Position numbers and translations under genes: made by a program. This document shows positions 31,105 through 38,413 of a DNA stretch of 64,000 bases, in pieces. Origin of the DNA: Chryseobacterium bernardetii (GTDB taxonomy: Bacteria > Bacteroidota > Bacteroidia > Flavobacteriales > Weeksellaceae); the NCBI RefSeq assembly GCF_003815975.1, contig NZ_CP033932.1, positions 558,001 through 622,000 on the forward strand. The letters are read 5' to 3'. Every line of letters starts with the position of its first letter. Within the stretch, counting starts at the first letter, position 1. A model generated the notes under the pieces. It had not been told where the DNA came from, did not search any database, and worked only from the letters and a program-made list of their open reading frames with translations.

Positions 31105-32094
31105 TTATTCATCAAATATTGAGTGATCGAATCCGGCAGACCATTTAGGCTTGTAGATAGTGTTCTGACTACGGAAGAAATTGTAAGACTTATTGAAAGC
31201 TTTCTTCGAAATCATAAGATCAAGACAATCAATCATAAAGTCAACTTTTCTCTTGCAGTAGTTTACATATCCTGAATCAATATTTAAAACAACATAATTA
31301 CCTACAGCATCATATACTATATGCTTTACTTCCGGATTAAAGTTTCCAAACAATATTTCAAATCCTAAAGCGTAAATTCCAATTTGGATATCATATCCGA
31401 ACTTTACTAGATCTCTTTCAAACTTTTCAGGATTGCAATCTGATGCAAATTTCAAATCATGAAACCCGTTCTGGTGATAAGTATCAAGGAAACAGATGAA
31501 ATTCCAACCTTTGTAGTTGAATTCAAGCATCTTTTGAAAGTCTTCAACAAGCATAAGCTCATCACACACCTCATCTGCATTTTTAAGGTTCTCTACAATC
31601 TTTTTAGCTTTATGGTAGTCATCTGATGAAATAACTTCTTTACCTTGAATAAGAGCTATAATGTACTCTTCTAAACCTTCAGTCTTTACTCTCCCAAATC
31701 CTTCTGAAATTGCCTCTCTGAATTTGATATTGAAAACCTCTTCTGAAAATGGTTCCAATTTCATTTTATCCAAAACTAAATTCACAAATTCTACTTGCTT
31801 ATCTGTGGTAGGCGAATTTGATACAATAGTAAACTGCTCATGAAACTTCTGTTCTGTAAGTAGAAGGCAATCCACAATACTTCCCAATGTCATTCCTGCA
31901 TTCTTAGTTTTTGGCTCCAACATTGCATTGATGAAGTTAACAGGACTGGTAAGGTGTTTTAATTTAGAATATGAAAGGCGAAAGTCTTTATTGATAAGCT
32001 TTTGAATGAGATCATTCTTTGGAGACGATTCATAAACAGGATGAATTTGATTTTGTTCCTGATGTTCTATTGCTGTATTTTTCATTGCACCCAT
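31105..32094 (-). CDS. PD-(D/E)XK exonuclease (RecE/DUF3799-like)
   Basis: 329 residues. N-terminal SYSKLKHLTSPVNFINAML is the family entry; then TLGSIVDCLLLTEQKF; the core D-x(n)-DLKFA (FLDTYHQNGFHDLKFASD) provides the PD-(D/E)XK active site, followed by KFGYDIQIGIYALGFE, the conserved Q/Y helix. It would resect dsDNA ends for the ERF annealing protein coded just upstream (2 nt gap). Two in-frame ATGs (codons 1 and 4) are possible starts. Confidence 0.85.
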   Translation of the reverse strand: MGAMKNTAIEHQEQNQIHPVYESSPKNDLIQKLINKDFRLSYSKLKHLTSPVNFINAMLEPKTKNAGMTLGSIVDCLLLTEQKFHEQFTIVSNSPTTDKQVEFVNLVLDKMKLEPFSEEVFNIKFREAISEGFGRVKTEGLEEYIIALIQGKEVISSDDYHKAKKIVENLKNADEVCDELMLVEDFQKMLEFNYKGWNFICFLDTYHQNGFHDLKFASDCNPEKFERDLVKFGYDIQIGIYALGFEILFGNFNPEVKHIVYDAVGNYVVLNIDSGYVNYCKRKVDFMIDCLDLMISKKAFNKSYNFFRSQNTIYKPKWSAGFDHSIFDE

Positions 32095-32096
32095 GA

Positions 32097-32750
32097 TTAG
32101 AATATGTTTAAGGTTTCTAGATCTTTTTCAACTTCTTTGATATCGAAGTATTTTTTTAACTCTTCTTTGGTGACTGTTTCACCTTTGGAAACTTTTTCTG
32201 TTAACTGCTTCCAGGCTCCACTTCCAACTTTTAACAGCTTTAATGCCGGCTGTGTATTTTGTTTTGGAGGTGGTGGAGTTTCTTTCACCTCAGACTTCTT
32301 CTCATCAACTATTTTTTTTCTCAAATCATTATCAATATCATCTTCATCAGTTGGAATATGGAAGTATTTTAAAAGGAAATATCTTTCTGCATATGTTAGA
32401 GCTGATCCCAGCCCTTTTTCCCAATCATTCTGACCATTTGCGCCAAATTCATTTTCATCCTTTTCCCCTGTTTCAACGTCAATCCAAGTAAACTTCATCA
32501 TTACTTTAGAAAGGATTTCTGACTTTGGCTTTTCATATTGAGTACCAATCCCTGTTTTGTAATCTTGCCTTTCATTATCAATTGATGTAATCTCTTGTTT
32601 TAGAAGCAAACCATAATCATTCATAAGCGGCCGTACAAACTCCAAAACTTTAGCACCTGAAACATATCCATATTGGTTTGTTCTTGAATCCTTGCCCAAT
32701 CCATTTATTTTAGATTGGATTTGGTGTAGTTTTTTATATATTGACATCAT
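32097..32750 (-). CDS. ERF family single-strand annealing protein
   Basis: 217 residues. IYKKLHQIQSKINGLGKDSR, GYVSGAKVLEFVRPLMNDYG, and EKGLGSALTYAERYFLLKYFHI are the classical ERF blocks (phage P22 Erf group). Low-complexity Pro/Gln linker then a small C-terminal helix. Together with the exonuclease it forms a recombination pair like RecET/Red. Confidence 0.92.
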   Translation of the reverse strand: MMSIYKKLHQIQSKINGLGKDSRTNQYGYVSGAKVLEFVRPLMNDYGLLLKQEITSIDNERQDYKTGIGTQYEKPKSEILSKVMMKFTWIDVETGEKDENEFGANGQNDWEKGLGSALTYAERYFLLKYFHIPTDEDDIDNDLRKKIVDEKKSEVKETPPPPKQNTQPALKLLKVGSGAWKQLTEKVSKGETVTKEELKKYFDIKEVEKDLETLNIF

Positions 32751-33060
32751 CCTGCTTTTTAAGGTTATTTCTGAACTGAACTATTTCTAACATCTTAGAA
32801 CAATACTGTTCTGCTTTTTCTTTACTGTCAGTCCATACCTCATGCGCATATGCTTTCATTAATTCATCTGGTTGGAATACATCCATAAATGAGAAGAAAA
32901 ATGTAGATTCGCCATTGACGTTGAAATGAACGTCTGTCCCTGTTGTGTATATGGATTTAGTTCCCACACAAAGTATTTTGTGTTCTTGAATTTCTGGGAG
33001 TTGTGTAAGTACATTAACTCCTATTTGATAAACTGTTTGTCCTGTTTGAAATTTTTCCAT
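32734..33060 (-). CDS. hypothetical phage protein
   Basis: 108 residues; beta-rich N-terminal half with FQTGQTVYQIGVNVLTQL and an acidic/basic helical end. Overlaps ERF by 17 nt. A KOW-like small beta barrel is possible, but no family is recognised. Confidence 0.6.
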   Translation of the reverse strand: MEKFQTGQTVYQIGVNVLTQLPEIQEHKILCVGTKSIYTTGTDVHFNVNGESTFFFSFMDVFQPDELMKAYAHEVWTDSKEKAEQYCSKMLEIVQFRNNLKKQDDVNI

Positions 33061-33133
33061 GTTATTGATATTTTAGTAAGTAGTTTTTAAAATGAATAAG
33101 CTGCTGATAGAACCATATTAATACAATCATGAT

Positions 33134-33445
33134 CTATATATTAATGGTTAAGTTTTCCGATAGGAATTTTTCTATAAACTTGATCTCTATAGCAGATAAA
33201 TCAAGTTCTTCGTTCTCACGGCTGTCATAGCCACTCAGGTAATGAACCTTCGTTTTCTTTGCTGATCTGCCATATTCAGGATGAAAATCTATTGAGATCT
33301 CAAGTGATAGGTTTAAACTAATCTTTTCATCTTCACAGATCGTAAGCTCAGTTTCACAAAACTTTTTTTCCTCAGTATCAATATCAACAACAAGGTTTTG
33401 AACCAAGATTTGCTGTATTGGAGAAATAAATGGTACTTTTGTCAT
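33134..33445 (-). CDS. hypothetical phage protein
   Basis: 103 residues; strand-rich (ILVQNLVVDIDTEEKKFC, LSLEISIDFHPEYG). Genes nearby are early functions. The 73-nt gap to the next gene downstream has no visible motif. No family recognised. Confidence 0.55.
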   Translation of the reverse strand: MTKVPFISPIQQILVQNLVVDIDTEEKKFCETELTICEDEKISLNLSLEISIDFHPEYGRSAKKTKVHYLSGYDSRENEELDLSAIEIKFIEKFLSENLTINI

Positions 33446-33482
33446 ACTTTTTTATTATTTGTATTATTACAAGTAATCAGGA

Positions 33483-33507
33483 CCGTCTGCGCCAACAGGC
33501 GGTTTTT
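33483..33507 (+). terminator. hairpin with plus-strand T-run
   Basis: CCGTCTG and CAGGCGG (one G-U pair) around CGCCAA, followed by TTTTT on the plus strand. No plus-strand gene ends here, so it may attenuate or block read-through, or act as a structured leader on the minus strand just before the 103-residue gene. Confidence 0.45.
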
Positions 33508-33685
33508 ACATTTTCCCTGATTTTATTTTATTTTTGATGTAATCTGAACAAAACTTCCGGATTCTGGTTTTTTCCGCTTTATCAACTTTTTGCCCAAGTG
33601 TTCCGGTTATTAACTCATTTCGCATTTCTACCGGAAGCTTTGCCAGATAATCTTTAGCTATTTTATAATCAAGGTCTAAACTCAT
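33506..33685 (-). CDS. hypothetical 59-residue phage protein
   Basis: ATG at 33685 and TAA at 33508-33506. MSLDLDYKIAKDYLAKLPVE, helix, then KTRIRKFCSDYIKNKI, basic. Overlaps the preceding gene by 4 nt. No family recognised. Confidence 0.55.
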   Translation of the reverse strand: MSLDLDYKIAKDYLAKLPVEMRNELITGTLGQKVDKAEKTRIRKFCSDYIKNKIKSGKM

Positions 33686-33897
33686 TTTTTAAGGAATTCA
33701 ATTGGATATTTTTTGTTGTACTCATCTTCGATATCGAAGTAATTGTTTAGCTTAAGCATGTAAGCTGCTAACAGGATTGAATCTCCTGTTTCCTTACATG
33801 TACTTTCTTTCATACAGCTTAAAAATATATTGCCAATTGTATTTTGGCTCTTATTTAGCACCTTGCAGTTTCTGAATGTTTTCTCTGGATTTTTCAT
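33682..33897 (-). CDS. hypothetical phage protein
   Basis: 71 residues with NTIGNIFLSCMKESTC (three Cys nearby) and a C-terminal acidic/aromatic tail. Overlaps the Cro-like gene by 47 nt in a different frame; a later start (for example Met at codon 29) would reduce this. No function evident. Confidence 0.5.
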   Translation of the reverse strand: MKNPEKTFRNCKVLNKSQNTIGNIFLSCMKESTCKETGDSILLAAYMLKLNNYFDIEDEYNKKYPIEFLKK

Positions 33898-34156
33898 TTT
33901 TAAAGGTTTTTATAGTTACATCAAGAATTTCCTGTTCTTGAGATATTTCATTTTGAGAATTCTTAGAGTTTTCTAAAGCCTTTTCCATTAGTAATAAGGT
34001 AGAATCAACTCTTTCACTATTATTGATTTTTAATTCTCCTAAGCGCAGTCTTCTTACTGTGTGAAAACCTGCTCCTGTAGCTCTGGCCACATCAGTTACG
34101 TCTAATTCGCTTGTGTGTTTTTTGATACACTCTATAATTTCAGATGATATAGTCAT
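33851..34156 (-). CDS. Cro-like helix-turn-helix protein
   Basis: 101 residues. SELDVTDVARATGAGFHTVRRLRLGE is an HTH with the expected A-x-x-x-G spacing, ending in an extended acidic helix. First gene of the minus-strand early operon, directly divergent to the repressor gene, so it is the likely lytic-side partner. Its promoter elements (34241-34248) overlap operator O1. Confidence 0.7.
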   Translation of the reverse strand: MTISSEIIECIKKHTSELDVTDVARATGAGFHTVRRLRLGELKINNSERVDSTLLLMEKALENSKNSQNEISQEQEILDVTIKTFKNEKSRENIQKLQGAK

Positions 34157-34214
34157 AACAATTATTTTTTATTCTAAACTTGAGGAGAGATATCAATACT
34201 TTTTATTTTTTGTA

Positions 34215-34222
34215 TATCTTTG
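34215..34222 (+). promoter_or_regulatory. possible -7 element for the repressor gene
   Basis: TATCTTTG matches TAnnTTTG, about 95 nt before the repressor ATG. Both operators would then lie in the untranslated leader. An unrecognised promoter closer to O2 is an alternative. Confidence 0.35.
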
Positions 34223-34240
34223 TCACCATGTTTCTAACAA

Positions 34241-34248
34241 CAAATGTA
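34241..34248 (-). promoter_or_regulatory. -7 element of the early (lytic) promoter
   Basis: On the minus strand TACATTTG fits TAnnTTTG. A TTG about 20 nt upstream (34269-34271) could be the -33 element. Operator O1 (34250-34266) fills the spacer, so repressor binding would block the promoter. Confidence 0.55.
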
Positions 34249-34249
34249 A

Positions 34250-34266
34250 TGTGAAAATATTTCACA
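34250..34266. promoter_or_regulatory. operator O1, 17-bp palindrome
   Basis: TGTGAAA-ATA-TTTCACA, perfect 7-bp arms, between the -33 and -7 elements of the early promoter and between the divergent repressor and Cro-like genes. Expected binding site of the 34317 repressor. Confidence 0.75.
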
Positions 34267-34278
34267 TACAATGTTTTT

Positions 34279-34295
34279 TGTGAATAATTTTCACA
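34279..34295. promoter_or_regulatory. operator O2, 17-bp imperfect palindrome
   Basis: TGTGAAT-AAT-TTTCACA, one mismatch from a perfect repeat of O1; centre 29 bp from the O1 centre, that is close to three helical turns, so dimers could interact side by side. Lies 22 nt before the repressor start. Confidence 0.7.
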
Positions 34296-34316
34296 TTTTA
34301 CTGTAACCACTTGAAA

Positions 34317-34733
34317 ATGAACGATAAAAAATTAAAAGAATTACGTAAGAATGCTAAATTAACTCAACAGGAACTTGCTGAGTTGGTGGGAGTTGATAGA
34401 AGAAGTATTATTAGTTATGAAAAAGGAGAAAGTATTCCGGCACCTATTGCGAAACTTCTTCACATTCTACTGGAAACTGATTATTTACTAAAACTAGAAG
34501 CCAATGAGGTCAATCTAATTGAGTTAGAAACAAGTAATTCTATTGATTTACAAATCGAAGACCTTAAAAAAGATTTTTCAGAAAAAATAGAAGAACTAAC
34601 TGATCTGATAAGGGCTTATAGTTTAGCTGACAGAACATATCTACGAAGTATAATTAGTCATTTTGATATAAAACCTAAGGATATCAGTGAGGCAGAAAAT
34701 ATAGAAGAAAAACTAGAAATAAAAAAGCAGTAA
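34317..34733 (+). CDS. phage repressor, XRE-type HTH
   Basis: 138 residues from the ATG at 34317; a TTG at 34311 would add two residues. KLTQQELAELVGVDRRSIISYEKGESIP is a textbook HTH. The rest is Leu/Glu-rich and probably dimerising; there is no LexA-like protease domain, so induction is probably not by RecA-driven self-cleavage. Divergent to the early operon with two operators between. Lysogeny maintenance is inferred. Confidence 0.85.
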   Translation: MNDKKLKELRKNAKLTQQELAELVGVDRRSIISYEKGESIPAPIAKLLHILLETDYLLKLEANEVNLIELETSNSIDLQIEDLKKDFSEKIEELTDLIRAYSLADRTYLRSIISHFDIKPKDISEAENIEEKLEIKKQ

Positions 34734-34734
34734 C

Positions 34735-34968
34735 CTAATTTGGTACTGCTTTTAATATTGATATACTTAAATTGAATTTTGGTAAGCTAAATTCATCCGA
34801 TAAAAATTCTGATATTTTCTCTCTTTGGTTCTTACTCAAAATATCTTCTATCTTATCTATGAGAAAAAAATTATTTATTAGATATTCTCTTTTTTTAATT
34901 TTTCCAGTCTTATAGAAATACTCATTCCTATTGATTAAAGACTCTATCAAATCAATGTCTTTTTTCAT
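34735..34968 (-). CDS. hypothetical small protein
   Basis: 77 residues, lysine-rich helical with a hydrophobic C-terminal end (FNLSISILKAVPN). Convergent with the repressor gene. May be expressed in the lysogen with the following membrane protein. No motif. Confidence 0.5.
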   Translation of the reverse strand: MKKDIDLIESLINRNEYFYKTGKIKKREYLINNFFLIDKIEDILSKNQREKISEFLSDEFSLPKFNLSISILKAVPN

Positions 34969-34982
34969 TTTACTAATGGTAG

Positions 34983-35489
34983 TTAGTTTTCTTTAATTAT
35001 TTCTTCTAAAGATCTCTTAAGACGGCCTTCTCTCAATTTTAAAGCTTTTACATAAAGCTTTGTATAATACATTGTGCCTATCATTAAAATAATTATCCCA
35101 ATAATTGCTCCAAAAAACCAAATATCTTCATTAGGTGTATAGTTTAAAAGCGGTAGAAAATAAAATGCTGATGAGTATAAAGATGAAAATAAAACTGGCG
35201 CATAACATAAAAGATAAGGCTCCATATCTTTTGTTAAAACTAATACGGATGATTGAAAACATATAGCTAATGACCATAATACCGCAGCAAGATTATTATT
35301 TGCTGCCGTAACCCAAGTAGTATTTATACTTGGATAAAAAATAGCTATAATATTATTTATAAAAGGAAAAGTTGCTGATATCAACACTAAGATACTTCCT
35401 AGTGTTGATATTGTAGAATATTTTACTTTAGTTTCCTTTTGGAGGTTTAACATCTCCTGGAGGAATGATTTCTGACTCATCACGATCAC
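34983..35489 (-). CDS. integral membrane protein, four predicted spans
   Basis: 168 residues. Hydrophobic stretches at about residues 27-45 (STLGSILVLISATFPF), 66-82 (LAAVLWSLAICFQ), 95-115 (CYAPVLFSSLYSSAFYFLP) and 125-145 (WFFGAIIGIIILMIGTMYY), then a basic cytoplasmic tail. Start is uncertain: codons 1, 4 and 13 are Met, and the first 62 nt overlap the lipoprotein gene. Superinfection-exclusion proteins often have this look, but this is only a guess. Confidence 0.65.
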   Translation of the reverse strand: MIVMSQKSFLQEMLNLQKETKVKYSTISTLGSILVLISATFPFINNIIAIFYPSINTTWVTAANNNLAAVLWSLAICFQSSVLVLTKDMEPYLLCYAPVLFSSLYSSAFYFLPLLNYTPNEDIWFFGAIIGIIILMIGTMYYTKLYVKALKLREGRLKRSLEEIIKEN

Positions 35490-35709
35490 TGTTTATTCTA
35501 AGAGTATCATAAGCATTAATAGTATTGCTTTTCAAGCTATCAACACTACTTACTTGGCTATTTAACTCTTCTAAGTTTCTGTTAAAATTAATTTCTGTTT
35601 TCAAGGTCTTGGATTCAGGTTTTGGAGTAATAACTTCTTCCTCCCTATCACCTGAACACGAATGTAATAATACAGCAGATACTACTGCTAATAAAAATAG
35701 TTTTTTCAT
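35428..35709 (-). CDS. small lipoprotein
   Basis: 93 residues. MKKLFLLAVVSAVLLHSCSG with lipobox H-S-C (Cys18) followed by acidic DREEE, typical for Bacteroidota surface lipoproteins (acid residues after Cys act as export signal). Mature part short, Asn/Glu/Ser-rich, Pro-rich end (IIPPGDVKPPKG). Lies upstream of the membrane protein on the same strand. Confidence 0.7.
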   Translation of the reverse strand: MKKLFLLAVVSAVLLHSCSGDREEEVITPKPESKTLKTEINFNRNLEELNSQVSSVDSLKSNTINAYDTLRINSDRDESEIIPPGDVKPPKGN

Positions 35710-35908
35710 TTTGACAAATTTTATATTGTCCGTAAAAATACTAATTAAATAGACTTGTAACTTCTTGTATTACTTATATTCAGTTTGCTAATATATAATA
35801 TTTATTCATACAAAGATGAAATATTTATTAACATTAAGGTTTTTTATAATGAATAAAAACAACTATTCATTACGGTTTCCCATAATTAAGTAAAATCTAT
35901 TTTTTAGT

Positions 35909-35916
35909 TATATTTG
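35909..35916 (+). promoter_or_regulatory. -7 promoter element of the lipocalin-like lipoprotein
   Basis: TATATTTG, an exact consensus match, 20 nt before the ATG at 35937. Suggests that this gene has its own promoter and could be expressed independent of the lytic cycle. Confidence 0.5.
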
Positions 35917-35936
35917 TCGTTTAAAACAATTAACCA

Positions 35937-36377
35937 ATGAAACAATTAATAGCATGTTTACTTGTCACCTCGATTTCTTTGAGTTCAGTTAACTGTTCTA
36001 ATGGAAAAGACGAAGATATTGAAGTTAAAAACGATTTCACTAATTCTGAATTCATAAAATCACAAATGGTTGGAAAATGGAATTACTGGGGTCATTTATC
36101 TCCATCCACAAATTCATGGTGGTACAGTGGAGATGTTTATAAATGGTATTTTGTTTTTAAAGAAGATGGAACATATGAATGTAAAAATTTAAGTTCAGAT
36201 TTACAAAAAGGAACTTACTGGATAACTCCAGCAACTGCAGAATATAATGCAATACTTTATCTTAATTACAAAGACGGAACAAAAGATAGAACTAGAAAAA
36301 TTATTCTGAAAAAATTAGAAAGTAAATCTGCAATAATTTATGAAAGCTCATTTGATGAAAGGTATGATAAAGAATAA
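35937..36377 (+). CDS. lipocalin-like lipoprotein
   Basis: 146 residues. Signal MKQLIACLLVTSISLSSVNC with Cys20, followed by SNGKDEDIE. The mature part starts SEFIKSQMVGKWNYWGHLSP, the typical 'l.G.W' entry of lipocalin-like lipoproteins, with FKEDGTYECKNL and GTYWITP further on. Prophage-borne lipoproteins of this kind are candidates for lysogenic conversion. Binding ligand unknown. Confidence 0.7.
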   Translation: MKQLIACLLVTSISLSSVNCSNGKDEDIEVKNDFTNSEFIKSQMVGKWNYWGHLSPSTNSWWYSGDVYKWYFVFKEDGTYECKNLSSDLQKGTYWITPATAEYNAILYLNYKDGTKDRTRKIILKKLESKSAIIYESSFDERYDKE

Positions 36378-36442
36378 TAAATATTTTAAAGCAAAAAACT
36401 CTAAATAAAAATAGCAGAACAAAAAAGAGTAGAATTACTCAG

Positions 36443-36655
36443 TTAGATTCCAAAGGAAACTTTGAAAACTTTGAAAATTAGTATTAAAACTAAAGTAGTA
36501 ACAGAAAATATGCCACTTATTGCAATTAATATAATATTTACTTTGTTAGCATTTCTCTGAATTTCCAGAATTTTTTCAAGAGAAATTTCATTAACATTTA
36601 ATCCATAAATTGGATTAAAGAAATTACAAATAATTTTTAATACTCTTTTTAACAT
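36443..36655 (-). CDS. small membrane protein
   Basis: 70 residues. One strong transmembrane helix at the C-terminal half (IILIAISGIFSVTTLVLILIF), N-terminal part with PIYGLNVNEISLEKIL. Isolated and opposite to neighbours. Function unknown. Confidence 0.5.
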   Translation of the reverse strand: MLKRVLKIICNFFNPIYGLNVNEISLEKILEIQRNANKVNIILIAISGIFSVTTLVLILIFKVFKVSFGI

Positions 36656-36689
36656 TAATACAAATTTATTAAATAAAGCCTTTTGTCAA

Positions 36690-37298
36690 ATGAAACAAAT
36701 GTTAATATTTTTACTTTTCATTTTAAGTTACTTTTTTCATGCCCAAGAACTCCAATTAGTAGATGGTGACTATACATATACTAAAGTTCTAGAGACTAAC
36801 AAAAGTAAAATAGACACCTATAAAACTCTGAAAAAGTGGCTTAATAACAGTTCAACAAAATCAAAATATGTAATTGACCAGGATGATTTTGAAACAGGTT
36901 TATTAAGTTTTAATGAGACTCTCCCTGAAAGAGAATTTATTTATTTACAGACATCACAAGTTTCTTATAAAGTAAATATTGAAATAAAAGATAATAAAAT
37001 CAGGTTTAGAGTTAACAACATAATACTAAAAAATAACATTGGTGGTTTAGCAAGCTTTACTCAATCATATGCTTATTTAATCACTAATATTGAAAAAGAA
37101 AATTCTAAGTATGAGGAAAGTAAAAAGTTAATGGATGGTGAATCTAAACCTAGAATTAAAAAAAAATATGAATATGATTTTAATAATGCAAGAAATAACT
37201 TGCGATCTCTTACAGAATTAGATACCCTTATTAAAAATCAGATTCTTTTTAACCAAAATTTAATAATGGAAAAATTAAATGAAAACGATGATTGGTAA
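36690..37298 (+). CDS. secreted DUF4468-like protein
   Basis: 202 residues. Cleavable signal MKQMLIFLLFILSYFFHAQ, then VDGDYTYTKVLET...KTLKKWLNN and FNETLPEREFIYLQTSQVSYKVNIEIKDNK (landmarks quoted in part), the pattern of DUF4468 (TBP-like fold, Bacteroidota). Long charged tail. It overlaps the next gene slightly if that starts upstream. Probably periplasmic or surface. Confidence 0.65.
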   Translation: MKQMLIFLLFILSYFFHAQELQLVDGDYTYTKVLETNKSKIDTYKTLKKWLNNSSTKSKYVIDQDDFETGLLSFNETLPEREFIYLQTSQVSYKVNIEIKDNKIRFRVNNIILKNNIGGLASFTQSYAYLITNIEKENSKYEESKKLMDGESKPRIKKKYEYDFNNARNNLRSLTELDTLIKNQILFNQNLIMEKLNENDDW

Positions 37299-37299
37299 T

Positions 37300-37869
37300 A
37301 TGAAAAAATTAATAATATTTTTCCTCATTATGTTTTCTTTATTTAATATATCAGGACAAAAGAAGAAAACTCAACCTAAATCTACTAAAGGACAACTTAC
37401 TTGTTACCTTCCTAATGGTGAGAAATATAATGTAAACCCCAAAACTACTATAGGTGATTTAGATAAACAATTTGAAAAAGAAGGAAGAGTTTGGACAGCA
37501 TACTTAGAGAGTGAAGAATCTATTGTTACTTTCAAATCATTTACAATGGAACCTCTCTACATTCTTGTTTTGAATAATAAAAAATATTCGGCTGAATATA
37601 TCCAAAATTTAATAAACTCTGTAAATGATAACATTGTTTCTTATAGATTTTACTGGAAAAATAAAGTTGGTTTTATAGCCAATTTAGAAAGTTACATCGA
37701 AAATAATATTTTAGATGAACAATTTCTATTAAGTACTATGGGACGTCCTACTGAGATTAAAACTATGTTATATGGAGGCGAAAACACAAGATGTTTTGTG
37801 TATAAAGAATTAGGCTTTCGGATTTTTTTAGAAAATGATAAAGCGATCGGATACGAACGTATTGAATAA
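37300..37869 (+). CDS. secreted hypothetical protein
   Basis: 189 residues from Met at 37300 (MKKLIIFFLIMFSLFNISGQ, a good signal peptide). An upstream in-frame Met at 37279 would overlap the preceding gene and bury the signal. The mature protein is mixed alpha/beta with GQLTCYLPNGEKYNVNPKTT and a final segment FVYKELGFRIFLENDKAIG, which recalls small Bacteroidota secreted unknowns. Possible lysogenic conversion gene. Confidence 0.6.
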   Translation: MKKLIIFFLIMFSLFNISGQKKKTQPKSTKGQLTCYLPNGEKYNVNPKTTIGDLDKQFEKEGRVWTAYLESEESIVTFKSFTMEPLYILVLNNKKYSAEYIQNLINSVNDNIVSYRFYWKNKVGFIANLESYIENNILDEQFLLSTMGRPTEIKTMLYGGENTRCFVYKELGFRIFLENDKAIGYERIE

Positions 37870-37901
37870 TATTCTTGAATTGGTAAAATATTAAAATAAA
37901 A

Positions 37902-38216
37902 ATGGCATACGAAAAGAAAAAGACACAAAGAGAAATAGACGCAGAAAATATTCCAGATGAGTTTGGAGTACTAAAAAGATTTTACTTAGGTGTTTTTTAT
38001 GTAATTGCTGTAGAGCGTATGCACGGCTTCAGAACTTTTTGTGAAAAACACGGGCTTGATACTGGAAACCTCAGCCGGATCATAAAAACCCCAACAATGA
38101 AGTTCAACCCTCAATATTTATCAATATTAGTAGTGCATTATGGATTTTCCGCACATTGGCTGCTTACAGGAGAAGGACCTATGATTGTTAATACTGAGGA
38201 AACCCCAGAAGAATAA
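37902..38216 (+). CDS. CI-like helix-turn-helix protein
   Basis: 104 residues. FRTFCEKHGLDTGNLSRIIKTP is an HTH of the type found in small Bacteroidota phage repressors, followed by YLSILVVHYGFSAHWLLTGEG, the conserved 'yl..l...yg.s..WLltG.G' tail of such regulators. No second domain. It lies at the prophage end, just before the attachment site, and may control excision or integration. Confidence 0.75.
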   Translation: MAYEKKKTQREIDAENIPDEFGVLKRFYLGVFYVIAVERMHGFRTFCEKHGLDTGNLSRIIKTPTMKFNPQYLSILVVHYGFSAHWLLTGEGPMIVNTEETPEE

Positions 38217-38334
38217 AAGAAATATTAACCAGAACACTTGAGTAAAAAGAGTAAAAAAAGAGTAAAAGATTCATTCGTTTTTTTCATGAAATATGGCTTA
38301 AAACATGATAAAACAACCGTTTTTTAACGTGTGA

Positions 38335-38355
38335 CGAATCCCTCCAACTCCACTA
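38335..38355 (+). other. candidate prophage attachment core (tRNA/tmRNA 3' end)
   Basis: The bases CGAATCCCTC followed by CAACTCCACTA read like the second half of a T-loop, the T-stem 3' strand, an acceptor strand and a discriminator base of a tRNA or tmRNA, but the rest of the molecule is missing upstream. This is what phage integration leaves at the far end. Lies after the last phage gene and before the first host gene. The other att copy would be left of the window. Confidence 0.5.
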
Positions 38356-38362
38356 AAATACC

Positions 38363-38394
38363 AAAAGCCACTGAAAATTATCAGTGGCTTTTTT
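38363..38394 (+). terminator. terminator downstream of the att-like sequence
   Basis: AAAAGCCACTGA pairs with TCAGTGGCTTTT, followed by TT. It may be the original terminator of the host RNA gene used for integration, now parted from it by the prophage, and it also separates prophage from host genes. Confidence 0.75.
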
Positions 38395-38413
38395 ATTGTA
38401 TATACTTTATATA

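Noticed and set aside
1..38360. Integrase, holin or endolysin in the window
   Set aside because: None is recognised; they are probably left of base 1. The 31-residue membrane peptide at 20972-21067 is only a weak holin candidate.
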